From NCBI GenBank assembly GCA_022432975.1, contig CM039509.1, positions 3,845,043 through 3,909,042 of the forward strand: a DNA stretch of 64,000 bases, in the 5' to 3' direction. This document shows positions 22,961-35,761 of the stretch, one piece after another; within the stretch, counting starts at the first letter, position 1; each line of letters begins with the position of its first letter. The position numbers and the translations under genes are program-made. The notes beneath the pieces were generated by a model. It searched no databases. It saw only the letters and a list, made by a program, of their open reading frames with translations, and was not told the origin of the DNA. This DNA is from Begonia masoniana. Taxonomy: Eukaryota > Streptophyta > Magnoliopsida > Cucurbitales > Begoniaceae.

Positions 22961-25195
22961 TTTTTTTTTTTTATTTCATTGCATCGTTTAGATATGGAGT
23001 GTTGTGAGATGGAGATTTTGGGATAACTCCCTTTTATTCCCATGCCGTTTCTTCTAAATTCTTTTTTTCTCATGTGTTATCTTGGAAGTGTAAGTTTTTT
23101 TAGTCCCTTTCAATTGAAGACTGAATGTTTCTGAATTGAAAGTTAAATACTAAAAATTATTTATAGAAACACAAAGACATGCACTCATACATTCAATCAC
23201 ACATTCTGCAAAAGTAAATCAGTTATAATTCGCCCCTTTAAGGAGATTTACAATAACATGCAGTCATACATTCAATCACACATTCTGTATAAGTAAGTCA
23301 GTTCTTATTCGGCCCTTTTAAGGAGATTTGTTTTCTTATAATGTGGTAAATACTTGTTTTATAGCTGGGATCCTCGGTTAGGTCCTTTAAAATGCCTTTC
23401 AATTAACTTAGACATTAAGCTGTTCATATGGAGATTTGGTTCTTCTCTTAACTTTTCCACTGCATTTTTGTTTTTCTATTCCCCTCTTTCAGGTCAGGTA
23501 TCTCTCTTCTTAGTTCAACTGATTGTGTATCCCCGAAAGAGCGAAGATGGCCAGAAGACGTTGCTTGGCACCCTGAGGGAAACAGCCTATTTTCTGTGTA
23601 CAGTGCTGACGGCGGAGACTCACAGATATCAATCCTTAATCTTCACAAAACTATAGATGTAAGGGTTCTGTGGTTTCCTTGCTAGCTCTGCTTTCTTTTA
23701 TAAAATTAAAATATTACTAGTTCAGCCAGACTAATTCAGCTTATGAGACATTTTCAAGACATAATTTACGTCAAATGGCGGGATTTACTCGTTCAATTTG
23801 GGGAGGGGATATCAGGACTCAAACTCGTGATATAAAATGTCGCAAGGAGATTTTACCAGTTAGACTGCCTCAATTTGTTTCATTCATGTAATTGAATCGC
23901 AACAAAAACGCTATACTTCAATTTTTTAAGCACTCAACTGAGTATTTCACATCTGTTCATTTGCAGAAAGGACGTGTCACGTACTTAGAGGGAAAACCTC
24001 ATGTTAAAGGTGTCATCAACAGCATAAAATTTTTGCCTTCTGAGAACGCCTCTTTTGTCACTGGTGGCAGTGATCATGCTGTCATACTTTGGAATGAGAG
24101 AGATGCAGAGAGCACATGGAAACCTCAGGCATTGCATCGAAATTTGCATTCTTCCGCTGTCATGGGAGTTGCCGGAATGGAACAGAAGCACATTGTATTG
24201 TCTGCTGGGGCAGACAAGAGAATTTTTGGGTTTGACGTGAAAGCAGGAAAAGTAGGCTTCAAGCATCAAATAGAGAGCAAATGCATGAGCGTCTTGCCGA
24301 ATCCGTGCGACTTCAACCTGTTTATGGTACAAACGGGGTAAGTAGCATCATCCCTTTCTTGCTTTTTTCTTTTAACAACTCTATTTGATGGAATGTGCAA
24401 ACGAAAGAGAGAAAGCTACAAAAAATGGCTACAACTCTTAAAAAAGCGAAACTTGAAGAACTCTAAACTCTTTTTCTGTTCCCATCTACTGTTATAAAAC
24501 GAAGTTTACACGAATCAAAATTCAATGGTTTCTGGTTGAAAATCATCCTTCCCTTTTTTCATGCACACCAAAACAAATAAATTGGTACTGAACCAGCCAT
24601 CTATTCTTTCTCTCGAATAAAACCGATTACATAAAGGTTAGTGTTCCTCTGCGTAAAATGAATCAATCAGTAGGCAGCTAATTATTTCTAACTGGAGAGA
24701 AGATCAAAAGGACTATATATCTGAAAAGATACAAAGGCTATCATCACATAAGTATATACAATTTCAGGAGTTATCATTCAATCTATCTCATAAGGTGGCA
24801 ATGACTGCATTCTTTTCTCATTTACATACATTCAATTTCTCTGTTTTGCTCCCTGAGCTCATTCATTTATATCAAGCAGTACTCCGGAAAAGCAGCTGCG
24901 GTTGTTTGATAGTAGACAGCAGGCAGAAATCCATGCTTTTGGTTGGAAGCAAGAAAGCAGTGAATCTCAATCAGCTCTTATAAATCAGGCTTGGTCACCT
25001 GACGGTTTATTTCTAACATCTGGTTCAGCAGACCCTGTGATTCATGTCTTTGATATCAGGTACAATTCCAACAAGCCTTCGCAATCGATAAAAGCCCATC
25101 AGAAACGAGTTTTCAAAGCTGTGTTGCTTCAATCACTTCCACTCATCGTTTCGATATCGTCGGATCTGAACATTGGGCTGAAGAAAACAGGATAA
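20421..25195 (+). CDS. WD40-repeat protein with N-terminal coiled coil
   Basis: Eight exons are inferred: 20421-20612, 21371-21527, 21608-21766, 21903-22059, 22670-22714, 23493-23658, 23967-24337 and 24880-25195. Joined, they give an uninterrupted 520-residue protein. All junctions are GT..AG and keep frame. Residues of about 25-80 form a charged coiled coil (EEALVALIEHRTFEVQHLRQR, then LEEAEKRLHDSESKLSRL). A Ser/Lys-rich linker follows. The C-terminal half has WD40 blades, such as LINLWQVH, VAWHPEGNSLFSVYSADGG, ASFVTGGSDHAVILWN, VLSAGADKRIFGFD, AWSPDGLFLTSGSADPVIHVFDIR and VSISSDLNIGLKKTG. It resembles a conserved plant family of transducin/WD40 proteins. A scaffold role is an inference from the fold. 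It converges on the VIM/ORTHRUS gene. Intron 5 contains a long C/T homopolymer. No damage was found. Confidence 0.92.
22925..22972 (+). repeat. Poly-C / poly-T homopolymer tract in an intron
   Basis: There are 36 consecutive C residues followed by 12 T residues in intron 5 of the WD40 gene. Length in such tracts is unstable and prone to sequencing error. Confidence 0.95.
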
Positions 25196-26651
25196 AACCT
25201 CCAACTTTAAGTTGTGATGTTTCTTTGCGAAGATCCTTTATTTTTTCAGGAAGAACTTTCAGAAGTTCTCCATAGGGTATAATCAAGTATGAAGAACTGA
25301 TTTTGATGGGTCGTAAGATCGCAATTTGGTCCCGACACAGGAAGCCGGTAACCCGTTATCCCTCTTTGCTGCTTTGGCATCTGACAGAGGTATAAACTGA
25401 TGTGTGTAGCTTTATACAAAAATTCATTCCGCATTTTTGGGAAGATACACAGGGACAACAAATTTCCCATTCCAGTTGATGAAGTTGACCACTTAAGTCT
25501 TTGTGGTTCTTTGATATTTATATGGAATTATTCATGATTTGCCTCTGTTAACTCTGGTTCATTACTTGAATTTGATAGTTCTTGGTCAAATCTCCGAACA
25601 ATGATCTTTTGTTTTTCGCATGGTAGCAAGCGGTTGGAGTTTTTAGTGATTCCAACCTGCGTCTTAAATAAATCCTTGCGATGGTATCTCAGCTCTATGA
25701 TTCAGTACAGCTTGCATTGATTTCTAATTGCTGTGCATCGATTTCTAGCAATTGAGGTCCACTAATTGACATTATTAAATCTCCAAGATTGACATTGTCA
25801 ATTTTTCAGGTTTTCTGACATAATATGTTAGAATCTCATAGGATTGCACAGCCGTCGCGTAACCAGTCAATACCTGAGGACTTTTCACTGATGTAATACT
25901 ATACACTATTCGAGTAATGTTAAATCTGTATTCTAATTTTTATCATAATCTTATAATTTGATGGATCAAATCACAATACACTAGAGAATGAATTACGCCA
26001 AATTTGGAAGATTGATAATGAATAAGTTTTATGCAAAAGCAGAAATATTACCAGCTTTAGAAAGACCTGTATTTTTTCAAAGAAAAATATTATATTTACT
26101 TTGTATTCTTACTTTTTAACTTCTATGACGTGACATTTATTAACTAGAGTAATTAATGTTACAAATTACTAATAAGTCATTAATTGTACAAATAAATGTT
26201 TTAAATAAATAGAATTAAAATGTAATAATAAATATCATCAACTTTTTCTAAAAAAAACATACTCAAAAGTACCTGGCTCTGCAGCAGTGCCTCTTCTCTC
26301 CAATGTAATTTTGGAGGAAAAATGGGCGTCAAGATTTCACCAGTCTGATATGCCTGAATTACCCCAGAGTAAGACAATCATGGACAATAGCTTATAAAAA
26401 TATAGAACAAGAAATTGAATCACAATCTTCAGATTGATGTAATATTAGAACTCTACTTTCGGGTTCAGAAAAAAAGAGCAATCCTGAGATCCATATGCAA
26501 TGTATAGCCATAACCACCAACCAACAAAAGAAACAAACCCATAAATACACAAAATTTGGAATTGCCAGATTATGCATCTGGCACCCCTTCCTCAATCCAT
26601 GGGCAGATTTGATAAAAGCGTCTGTATTTAATTTACTTGTGTCAAAACCGG
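25196..26651. other. Convergent intergenic region
   Basis: This is 3' flanking sequence shared by the WD40 gene (plus) and the VIM/ORTHRUS gene (minus). It is AT-rich, particularly 25900-26240. No third gene is supported. Confidence 0.6.
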
Positions 26652-29600
26652 TCATTCAAGATCAACATCGGATTTCATGTTGAGAGGACTAGACGGAGAA
26701 TCGCCATTATCTCCATCCATCACTTCCTTAGCTTTCCTGCTTGCAGTTTCCTTTTCTGATCCATTGCATTCTTCAGTTAATCCCGCTGCGCCTCCACTTT
26801 TGGCTGCATCGATAGTCTCTGTTTCATCCATTTTCATTCGCTTTTGAACCCTTTTTGGAGTCACTTCACTAGGATGCACCTCGGCTTCATTATCCTTAGT
26901 TGGTACCTCTGATGTCTCGGCAGTATTATATTTGCTCTCCTCTTGATCAGTAGTTTCATCCTCAGATAACTCATCAGCAGAATTGCCATTTTCTTCATTC
27001 TGACTTTTTAGTGTTTCGATTACATCAAGTAACTCCCTATTTACCTGTAATTCAATGGTGAAAAAAGATCATTTTTCTTCAAGGTAATCAATGCAATATT
27101 TGAGAAAGATAAAAGGGCAAATATGGTCAAGTTTCACCACTGCAGCAACTGCTGAATGTATCAGAGATAAAGAACACGTGGGAATGACAAACCTGAGGAT
27201 TTTGAAGAAAATCAGAGATGTCCAAAGGACAAGAAGGACAAATCATGATATTCTTTTGGGACCGAAGTGTCCTTCCACCTTTGCTTCTGTCTCTCATGAA
27301 TGTCTTGTCAGCAAACCGGGCTTCCAAGCATGCCTTGCAAAAATTATGCGCACAGGGAGTTGTCACGGGCTGAGCCATTACCTGTCTGCATATAAGGCAG
27401 CTGAACTCTGCACATATGATTCATGAAGACAGTAAATCATTCATTTGGCATGAAAATTATTTCTAAGTTCTATTGAACAGAAATAGGAAAAAGAGAAAAT
27501 GACCGAGGTTGACAACTGGGATCAAACCTTTCAATAATCTTTCTCTAACAGTCATTTTATGAGCTTTCCTGATTGCTCTTATTGATCTCTTTTTTGAATC
27601 AGAACCTTCTATTTCAATTGGTTTCTTGCTTGCTGGTGGAGGTTTCTTCCACACCCAGCAATTATCTTCCACCTACAATCCAAACAGTCGTACTTATAAA
27701 AACTAGAATAGATAATAGTTCAGCAAAGCTCTTTATGAAAAAAAGTCACTTTCAAAATGAAGCCAAATTCATAGGACACCTTTTCTGCAAGTTCTTAAAG
27801 ATGCCATCTGTGCCTATATATGATTTACTAGCTGCCACTTTTCTTTCCTTCGACAAATTTTTTAAAAATTTTAAAACAAGCATAATGCACAGAATAAAAA
27901 AGTAATTTTTTTTCCACCACTCACTTTGAAATCCCACGAAGGACTTCCCTTCCTCTCTGTGATGTCCGTTGCTTTTTTTAACTCTGCAATTCCAGGAAAG
28001 GCTCTAGGCCGATCTCCATGTTCATCACTACAGTTCAATTAAGAGATTTTGAATAGAATGTAAAGCAAGAAGGCCTTAAGATATGGCAAAAAATTAACCA
28101 ACGAACATATTCACTCCCTTCCCTATTATAACTAAGAACAAAGAAGCAACAAAAGTACGCACCTAGTCCAAGGAGCTGGATCATTGTCACACCTGACAAA
28201 CAAGTACCTGCAAACCTTAAAACCCTAATAAAAGACATGGTCAGTAAGTCTCTTTAGCAGAAACATTAGCCAGATGAAAAGTTCATAAAAGGTTTAGCAG
28301 CACTGAATACCTGAACTCCCACTTTTCGCCAACATTTCTCAATTCTATAGACTCCATCATACCGCAAACCTTTCTCAGGGGCATATGAAGAGCGTTTCTC
28401 TTTGTGCGACCTGCCAATAAAAAATAAAGGTCTACAACTGAGGGACTTCAATTCAATAATATTCATCGCTTTATAAAATCAACATATGTAAAGAAACACC
28501 AACTTCATGCCTAAAAATCAACTTCAAATAATCACATTAAACCAACTCTGACTTTACCACCATTAACTATAACTATTCCAACCTATCATAAATAAAGACA
28601 TATTTAAACAAGCTTTCTTTGTGATAAAATATCACTAGATAATAGTGGAATTCACAAGTCTAATATACCAGTTTCTTGAAGCATGCACATTGGCATCCAC
28701 AGTCTACCAAGGTGAATGAACAAAATAATTCCAACGCCCAAGTTACAACATGACAATAAAAAATTTCGTCATTTGCCTTATATTTGACTTGATGTGTCTA
28801 TACACAACTTGAATCACATGACATAACAACCACTTTTTGACAATTGCAGTTGAAAAGCAAAAGGAAAATTTTTCAAGACAAATTTATTGAATGCCAGTCA
28901 TGCAAATTTTAAATTCTATATTGCTCAATAGCGCCTTGCAATTTAAGACTTTAAGGTTAACTCATTGAGCACATATTTATTTTTGCAAAGTTTAGCTCAA
29001 ATTTAGATATAGATGGTAATGTAAGGATTAAGTCTTGTCTCTTTTCTAGTATCAATCCCTTTTAAAATAAATTGTTGCTTATTGAAAAACATAAAATATA
29101 ACCAGTCCTGGATAATCTGTTTCTAATTTTTTTAATCAAATTTATTGATAAAATTCTAGTTTTTATATGATTATTAACTATTAGGAAAAATCCATTCAGA
29201 TCAAATCTTATAAGGAAATATTGATCAACTCTATCCTTATTCTTAAGGACTCCCAAATAATGTATTTCTAATTTTTTTTTTTTATCAAATTTAACAATAA
29301 GATTCTACTTTTTATATGATTCTCAGCTCCCTTATTTATTAGGAAGGATCCACTAAGATCAAATCTAATTAGGAAATATTGATTAACTCTATCCTTATTC
29401 TTAAGGAAAGTTAGCCCGTAAACATCTCAATTATTTAGGAATTTATTATCAATATATTTACGCAATTAAATATACAGATTAAGATAGCAATAAAGTGGGA
29501 AATCCGTCTTTTTGTCTTCCCTAAATATAGACTTCCTACAACTATTTTCTATTCTAAGAACTGTTTTTCAAAACAAAAACAATCAGCTCTATAAGAAATG

Positions 29601-32459
29601 ATAATTACAACTAGACAAACAATATTTGATACCGACAAAAATTTATGCGAGTAAATTATTTACTTAAACTAGCATTTAATGATAAACAGCTTAAAAGGCA
29701 CACACACGGAGATGGACAGAGAATACATGCATGAGTCGTACACCATCTAAAAAGCGAGGCCATGGACATCATGGGGAAAATTCCAGGCAAATAGGTATAG
29801 TTTTACATATTGACAATCATATTACTTATTTTCCACACGTAACTAACAAAAACAAGCATTTTTGGTATGACAGAGATTTCTAGTGGACATCATATGAAAT
29901 TATATTGTAACTGCCACTTAGCTCAACATTTCAGGAAAAATGACTAATTTTTCATCATACAGCAGACTTTTCTTGTTGACTAAGGCACTGTTGCTTACAG
30001 AAGTTATGCAACTTGAGTTTTCATAGAAATATGTAATCTAAATAACTGAAAAGCCAGATATATAACTTGTCTAAGAAGCCAAACTAAACTTTGAAGTCTT
30101 ACTACAAAAAAAAAAAACCACACCTGAATAAAATTTCATATTGCCACAATAAAAATTTACTCGAATTAATAAAAAAAAATAGCATCTAAAAAAAAGGAAA
30201 AGTACAGAAATGGAAAGAGTATAAAAGTATAATCCAGTCCAGAGGAAGATTAATTACAAAAATCCAATAACAGGAAATGGAAACTCCGAAGTATGAACAC
30301 GTAACGCAAGACATGCAAGAGAACTTACCTAACTACCCTAACAGGATAACCCATCAAACAGCTAAGTTTGAGTGCTTTATTCATTTTCTCGAATTGCTGG
30401 TCAAACGATTGGTCCTTGCTCGTCCGTTTGTTGCCACTAAGGTCTCTACCACCACTGTATTGCAATGTTAGAATTAATAATATATCACAACAATATCTGA
30501 AAAGATAAGCATTATAATTGTCTAAACAAGATTCTCGTCAACAAAAACTTCCATATAAAATGACATTATAGTGTAGAACAAGTGGACACGGTCTGAATAA
30601 TGAACTTATGGTACGACCAATATAAAGTGACACAAGGCATCCAACATTCAATAAAGTGTGTGTGTGTAACTCAATACATGGATCGACTTATTCCTTAGAT
30701 TGTGAAAATATTTGAAACAAAACAAAAAGAATTGAACTTATTTAAAATATAAACCTCCCAGTGTAGAGAAACCACTCTCCATGGTCCTCATCATCTTGGT
30801 AACCTCCAGAAAGAACTACTGACTGTGCACCAAAGTTTGACTGCCCCGCAATGCCTGCCACATGAGGAAAGTGAGCACCCCATTGTCGACACTCCAACCT
30901 GTCCTCCCAAGTTTCACCAACAAGCACACCCTGATTTCTTCCAGGATCATTTTCTGCAGGGATGGGTCCAAAATGATCAGATGGGATAGTAACAAATATC
31001 TTCCCACTTGCTGCATTGGCCTTCCCACTTTTCTGGGCTCGCTCTGTAGTGTATGCCTTGTCCGGCCTATGCTGATTGTGTACAAAATGATAAATTTTTT
31101 GAGAATCACCAGTTGCATTTGACTTTGACATCTTGGCCATACGAATGGCAACTACGAGAGCAGAATTGATGCGAGGCTGACTTGCCATTTTGGAAGGAAT
31201 CAAGCATCGACATTTTGCGCAGGTTTGTTTTCCTTGTCCAATCCACTTTTGGAAGCATTTTAGGCAGAAATTGTGTCCACAAGGAGTCTGAACGAAAAAA
31301 GTTACTGATCAGCATATCTTAGATATCCTTTGATAACATAGCACGATTCTCATATCATTTACACATGCAAAAGTCAGAGATCAGAAAAATGACCATCATT
31401 ACATACAACTATAAGATTTATAGTTACGGGAGATGTAGGTATGCATTCATACAGAAGAAAATGAATAAAAAACAAAAATGAGTTGGAAAGAGAATACAAC
31501 TGCAATCAAACCAAAAACAAATAACCAAATCAAAGAGGGCAGAGAAGAAGTAGCCCAAACTCAGGCATTTTCCAATCTATGTCAGTACAACTCAATAGAA
31601 AAAAATTAAGTCGACTGAAGAACCCTAGAACCAGGTAATTAATAAAAGATAAATATCTATGCAGAATGAAATCTATTGCTAGGAAAGTAAACAACACGCT
31701 GGCGCTCTAAGCCGTACAAACACGTCGAATTAAAAGAATATGAAAAGCTGAAACGCGATTCATCCTTCTATGCCGCAATGAAGAAACAAAATGCATTCAA
31801 AAATAAAACGCGGCGATCGCCTGAGGAAAACAAATGTTGCCTCGATTATGTTTATAAGAATAGGTCAAAAGACGAAGAACAAAACGTCGCTATCACGACG
31901 ACACAAAATTTCATTTTTGAGAAAAGAAAGCCGAGAAAGACAATACATGCAGTTACAAAATCCCGTAAGCAATAAAAAAATGAAAGTAAGAACAGACCGT
32001 GACAGGCCTCTCAGGCAACTGCATACAGAAGGAACAGTTCAAGCTCTCATCAAGAACTCCCAAAACATCGTCGCTTCTCTTCCTCTTATCCTTACTCGAC
32101 GACTCTCCACCATCATCAGACTGATTCTTGCCGCTCAAAAGCTCCTGACGCCTCATCGCCTTCTGTCCATCAGTGAGCGAAGCATCAGCCTCGATCGCAC
32201 GGATAGCGGCGATCAGGCCACTGGAGGAGGCATCGACGGGGACACATTCGCTTATAGCAGAGTCACCGGCAGGCGGAACACAGTCGGGACACTCCCATTG
32301 AAGAGTCGAAGCTAGGGTTTCAGGGGGGCTGGAAAGACAGTTAACATGCCAAGGAGTAGCACAAGTTTTGCATGTCAGGCTCTCCTCTTCCAGTGGCTTC
32401 GCCTTGCAGGCCATGCAAACTCCATCCCCGTCGCAGGGCAGTTGTCCGGCGGTCGCCAT
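26652..32459 (-). CDS. VIM/ORTH: VIM/ORTHRUS-family E3 ubiquitin ligase (PHD-RING-SRA-RING)
   Basis: Nine exons on the minus strand are inferred: 32459-31998, 31287-30755, 30454-30329, 28410-28311, 28224-28163, 28027-27925, 27672-27528, 27407-27193 and 27044-26652. They join without interruption into 712 residues. The N-terminal PHD finger reads CMACKAKPLEEESLTCKTC. The first RING spans exons 1-2 (CSFCMQLPERPVTTPCGHNF). The SRA methyl-cytosine-binding domain begins at SDHFGPIPAENDPGRNQGVL and continues through WEDRLECRQWGAHFPHVAGI to WRKVGVQGFKVCRYLFVRCD. The second RING is CLICRQVMAQPVTTPCAHNF. The tail is acidic. In Arabidopsis the family binds hemimethylated DNA and is needed for CG methylation maintenance with MET1. 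An in-frame ATG six codons upstream (32477) is possible, but MATAGQLPCDGDG fits the family start. Intron 3 is about 1.9 kb. Which paralogue this is cannot be settled here. Confidence 0.95.
29105..29410. repeat. Two-copy ~150-bp repeat in VIM/ORTHRUS intron 3
   Basis: Segments at about 29118-29250 and 29270-29405 share the order TTTTATATGATT, TTAGGAA, GATCAAATC, AGGAAATATTGAT, AACTCTATCCTTATTCTTAAGGA. This is a diverged tandem duplication in AT-rich intron sequence. Confidence 0.75.
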
Positions 32460-32979
32460 TGAAGCAGAGTATGGCATCCTTTGAAGCTTTCCTGCGCTTA
32501 TAAGGGAGAGTTGTCAGGGACGGCGGGTCTTTTTAAAAATTTCAGTGGAGAAATTATCCAATACGGTCAAATGTAGAGTAGACTAGATTGTAGCCAATGG
32601 TTTGGAGATAATGCAAAGTCAAAGAGATAAAAAGTTGTGAGAAAGATGTGAACTTCTTAATTACAACAAACCCTAGCTTGTCACGCCGAAGGATATTCTT
32701 TTATTTATTTATTATTATTTAAATCTACTCCATAAAATTAATTACTTAGATTTAATTAATTAAACTATTAAATTTAAACTCCATATTTTAAATATAAATG
32801 AATAAATACAACCCGAGTTCATCAAATATAACTACGATTATTAACTTAGTCGAGAATTAAAGCGACGAGTAGTATTAACATAACTACGAGTTAAAGTTTT
32901 TTTAGTCAAATTAAATGATTTTACTTTATTTATTAATTATTAAATTTAAATTTGTCGGTATTTATTCTTTACAACTATA

Positions 32980-33366
32980 TGTATGGACACTTAATCGAAA
33001 TACAACGGTATGGCTAAGCTAACGAAAAACGGTAAAAACCGTTAACGGGTGTCGTTTTTGTTAAGATTTGAGGGAGTTTGAGGGATAAAAAACTTTCCCA
33101 ATATAGATAACTATTGCATGTAGAGGTGGGCGAAGTCAGGTTCTTTTTAAAACTTGTTTCTACAATCATTTTATATCCTAAAGCGATCAATTTCCTTAAA
33201 TATGTAAGGACAGTTAATCGAAATATAATGGTATATCTAAGCTAACGAAAAATGATAAAAACCGTTAAAATTAAAAGAACGGATGACATTTTTGTTAAGA
33301 TTTGAGTAAGTTTGATGGATAAAAGACTTGGCAAGTATAAAGAACTATTTCAAGTACGGGTGGGCA
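32980..33366 (+). repeat. Diverged tandem duplication (~155-165 bp, two copies)
   Basis: Copies at about 32980-33134 and 33201-33366 share ATCGAAATA, GCTAACGAAAAA, GTAAAAACCGTTAA, TTTTTGTTAAGATTTGAG and a final GTGGGC block. They lie upstream of the VIM/ORTHRUS gene. No coding potential was seen. Confidence 0.7.
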
Positions 33367-33736
33367 CAATCTAGTTCGTTTCAGTTCCACCCCGAAATCG
33401 GAACCATGACCTACGGTTCCACAATATATTTTTAAATTTTTAAATAAATAAATAAATTCAAAAACATTTGGAAAAAAAAATCATTAAACATTGATTAGGT
33501 TGGAGTAGATTGGGCTTGGGAATGGGTCGGATTATGCGTGTTTCAAACCAGATTAAGCCACAATTCGATTTTTCTACTGTTTGGTCGGTTTTTGACCTCC
33601 AAAATTGTAGATCGCAGTTTTGGGCATCCTGGAATTGTGGTCGGTTCTACGCTCTCGCATAACTCGTTTGGACCAGACCAAACCGTACGGTCTGATCTCG
33701 AATTCTGGGATTCGGGACGGTTCTGCATATCCCTAA
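33360..33736. mobile_element. hAT-like terminal fragment
   Basis: The segment starts GGGTGGGCACAAT and contains hAT subterminal phrases also found at 50877-51150 (GGTTTTTGACCT, ATTCGGGACGGTTCTGC). Boundaries and target duplication could not be fixed. It is probably a degenerate non-autonomous hAT copy. Confidence 0.4.
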
Positions 33737-34486
33737 TTTCATAGTTTGAGATTTCAAGCATTGATAACAATTTTTTTTAAAAAAAATCACTTTAAAAAAA
33801 TAATAGTACATTTATATTCTAATTTTACATTTTAATATGGTAATAATTAATTGGTGTAAATGAAATTTGATTTACGGTTTTAGATGTATAGATAATGTCA
33901 AATCCTAGTAATACAAAATTTAAAAGAAGCACATTATTGAAAAAGTGATAAGATCAAATCATAATTTTATGATTATGTAAGATTATTACAACTCTTAATT
34001 AATTAAAATTGGTCGATTATTTTCCCAAGGTCTTAAATAATCACAATTAATATGTTTAATCAGAAACGGGAAATCTAAAAAAGGGGGAGGATTTGAAAGG
34101 TAAGATGATTTGCTATTGTGAGTAATTATTAATTATTAGTTACTAAACATGATTAATACATATAACCTCAAGATTATTAGTTATTATTTGCTTATTATAT
34201 CCAAATAATTAATATTTTTCTATTTTTAAAATTTAAAAAATTACCCACAATCGTTAAATTTAGTAAGTAGTAAATATTCATCAATATTAAAATGGAGAAT
34301 CATTTTTAATTTATTTTAATTTGCTAATTTTATTCAAAAATCCATCAATATTAAAATGGAGAATCACTTTTAATTTGTTGTAATTTGATTAATTTTATTC
34401 AGAATTTGTATATTATTTATTTATCATTACTTTCTTATGTCCTAGAAGGGAGGAGTACGAAGGTTAAAGTGGTCATATTGTTTTGA
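33737..34486. other. AT-rich non-coding sequence
   Basis: No gene or complete element was found. A short repeated phrase ATCAATATTAAAATGGAGAATCA occurs at about 34282 and 34346 as a small two-copy duplication. Confidence 0.5.
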
Positions 34487-35761
34487 TTCTTTTATGGGTA
34501 ATTAACAAAATAAAAAATAAAAAAAAACCATTAAACTATAGGGTCAGTAACAAACTCGCTCTTAAACTATATTTTTTAACAAGATCATCATTGAACTATG
34601 ATTCATTAACAAAACAATCATTGTCGTTTAAATGTCTGTTAAAATTTGATCATGTGAGAGCCTAGTCTTAGAGAACCAGGATCCCACTCCATGAGTTTTT
34701 GCCCAAGAACGGAAACTCACTCTTAGATACTGCCTCTTGGACTGGGAGCCTATTGTAGAAGAGCGGGCTCCCGCTCCATGGACAGTAAATAAATAACACG
34801 GTCAAAATCTTCTATATGCATAATTTTTTTTCTCGAGGCAAAATCTTTCTTCCGCTCGTTGTTGTCATTTGGAGCGGAATCCCACTGATGAAGGGCGGGA
34901 TCCCATCCACTGTCATGTTTTTTTTTCTTGAGTTTTATTCTAAAAAAATAAAGATACTTCTGAAACTGGGAAAAAATTTTCTATTGTTTTGTATCTGTAT
35001 GATTCTTTTTTTGAGGGCACATGTAGTTTAGGAATTTGGACTCGATGAAACTAGGTAGCCTTATAAATAGAAAATAACTAAATCTTCTCATAAATTTGAA
35101 TCTCTTTTATGGATTATTTTCAAATCAACTCGTCTAATTCATATATGAAGTTTTAACTATTTAATTTCTAGGACGAAGTCATGTCATTTGAAAGAAAATC
35201 TAGAAATTGTGACTTTGAAGTGAAGAGAAGATGCAGTAACGACGTAAAGAGGAGAGAGAATGTAGACTTTTGGAAGAAATGTAGAAAAGCTTAATTCAAT
35301 TCAGAGTGGAAATAAAGTTTGAAGAGTTGACCATCTATGGAAGTATAGTGGGAGGATGGAATCAAACGTGGGCTCTCGTTAATCATTGTACTTGTGATTA
35401 AGATTCTTCCAAGGATAGGAGCAATAAAAGTGGAGTTAAAACGCCATGAAAATTTATTAGGCAGTAGACAAAGCCACGTCTGTAAATATGAATAGATAAC
35501 GTAAAAATATCTCGAAAACAATGCGACTGTCTTTCGATCGGAATCTCGACTGTCTTTATTGGGATCCCACTCCAAATGACAACAACAAGCGGATGAAAGA
35601 TTTCGTTTAGAGAAAAAAAAAATTGTACATATAGGAGATGTTGACCACGTTATTTATATATTGTTCATGGAACGGGAGCCCACTCTTAGATAGCGAGATT
35701 CCGCTTCAGAGACTATATATACTGATTATGGAGCGGGAGCTCGATGTAGAGAGCGGGATCC

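Noticed and set aside
30742..31203. Separate short SRA-only gene
   Set aside because: It joins in frame through GT..AG introns to the other exons of the VIM/ORTHRUS gene.
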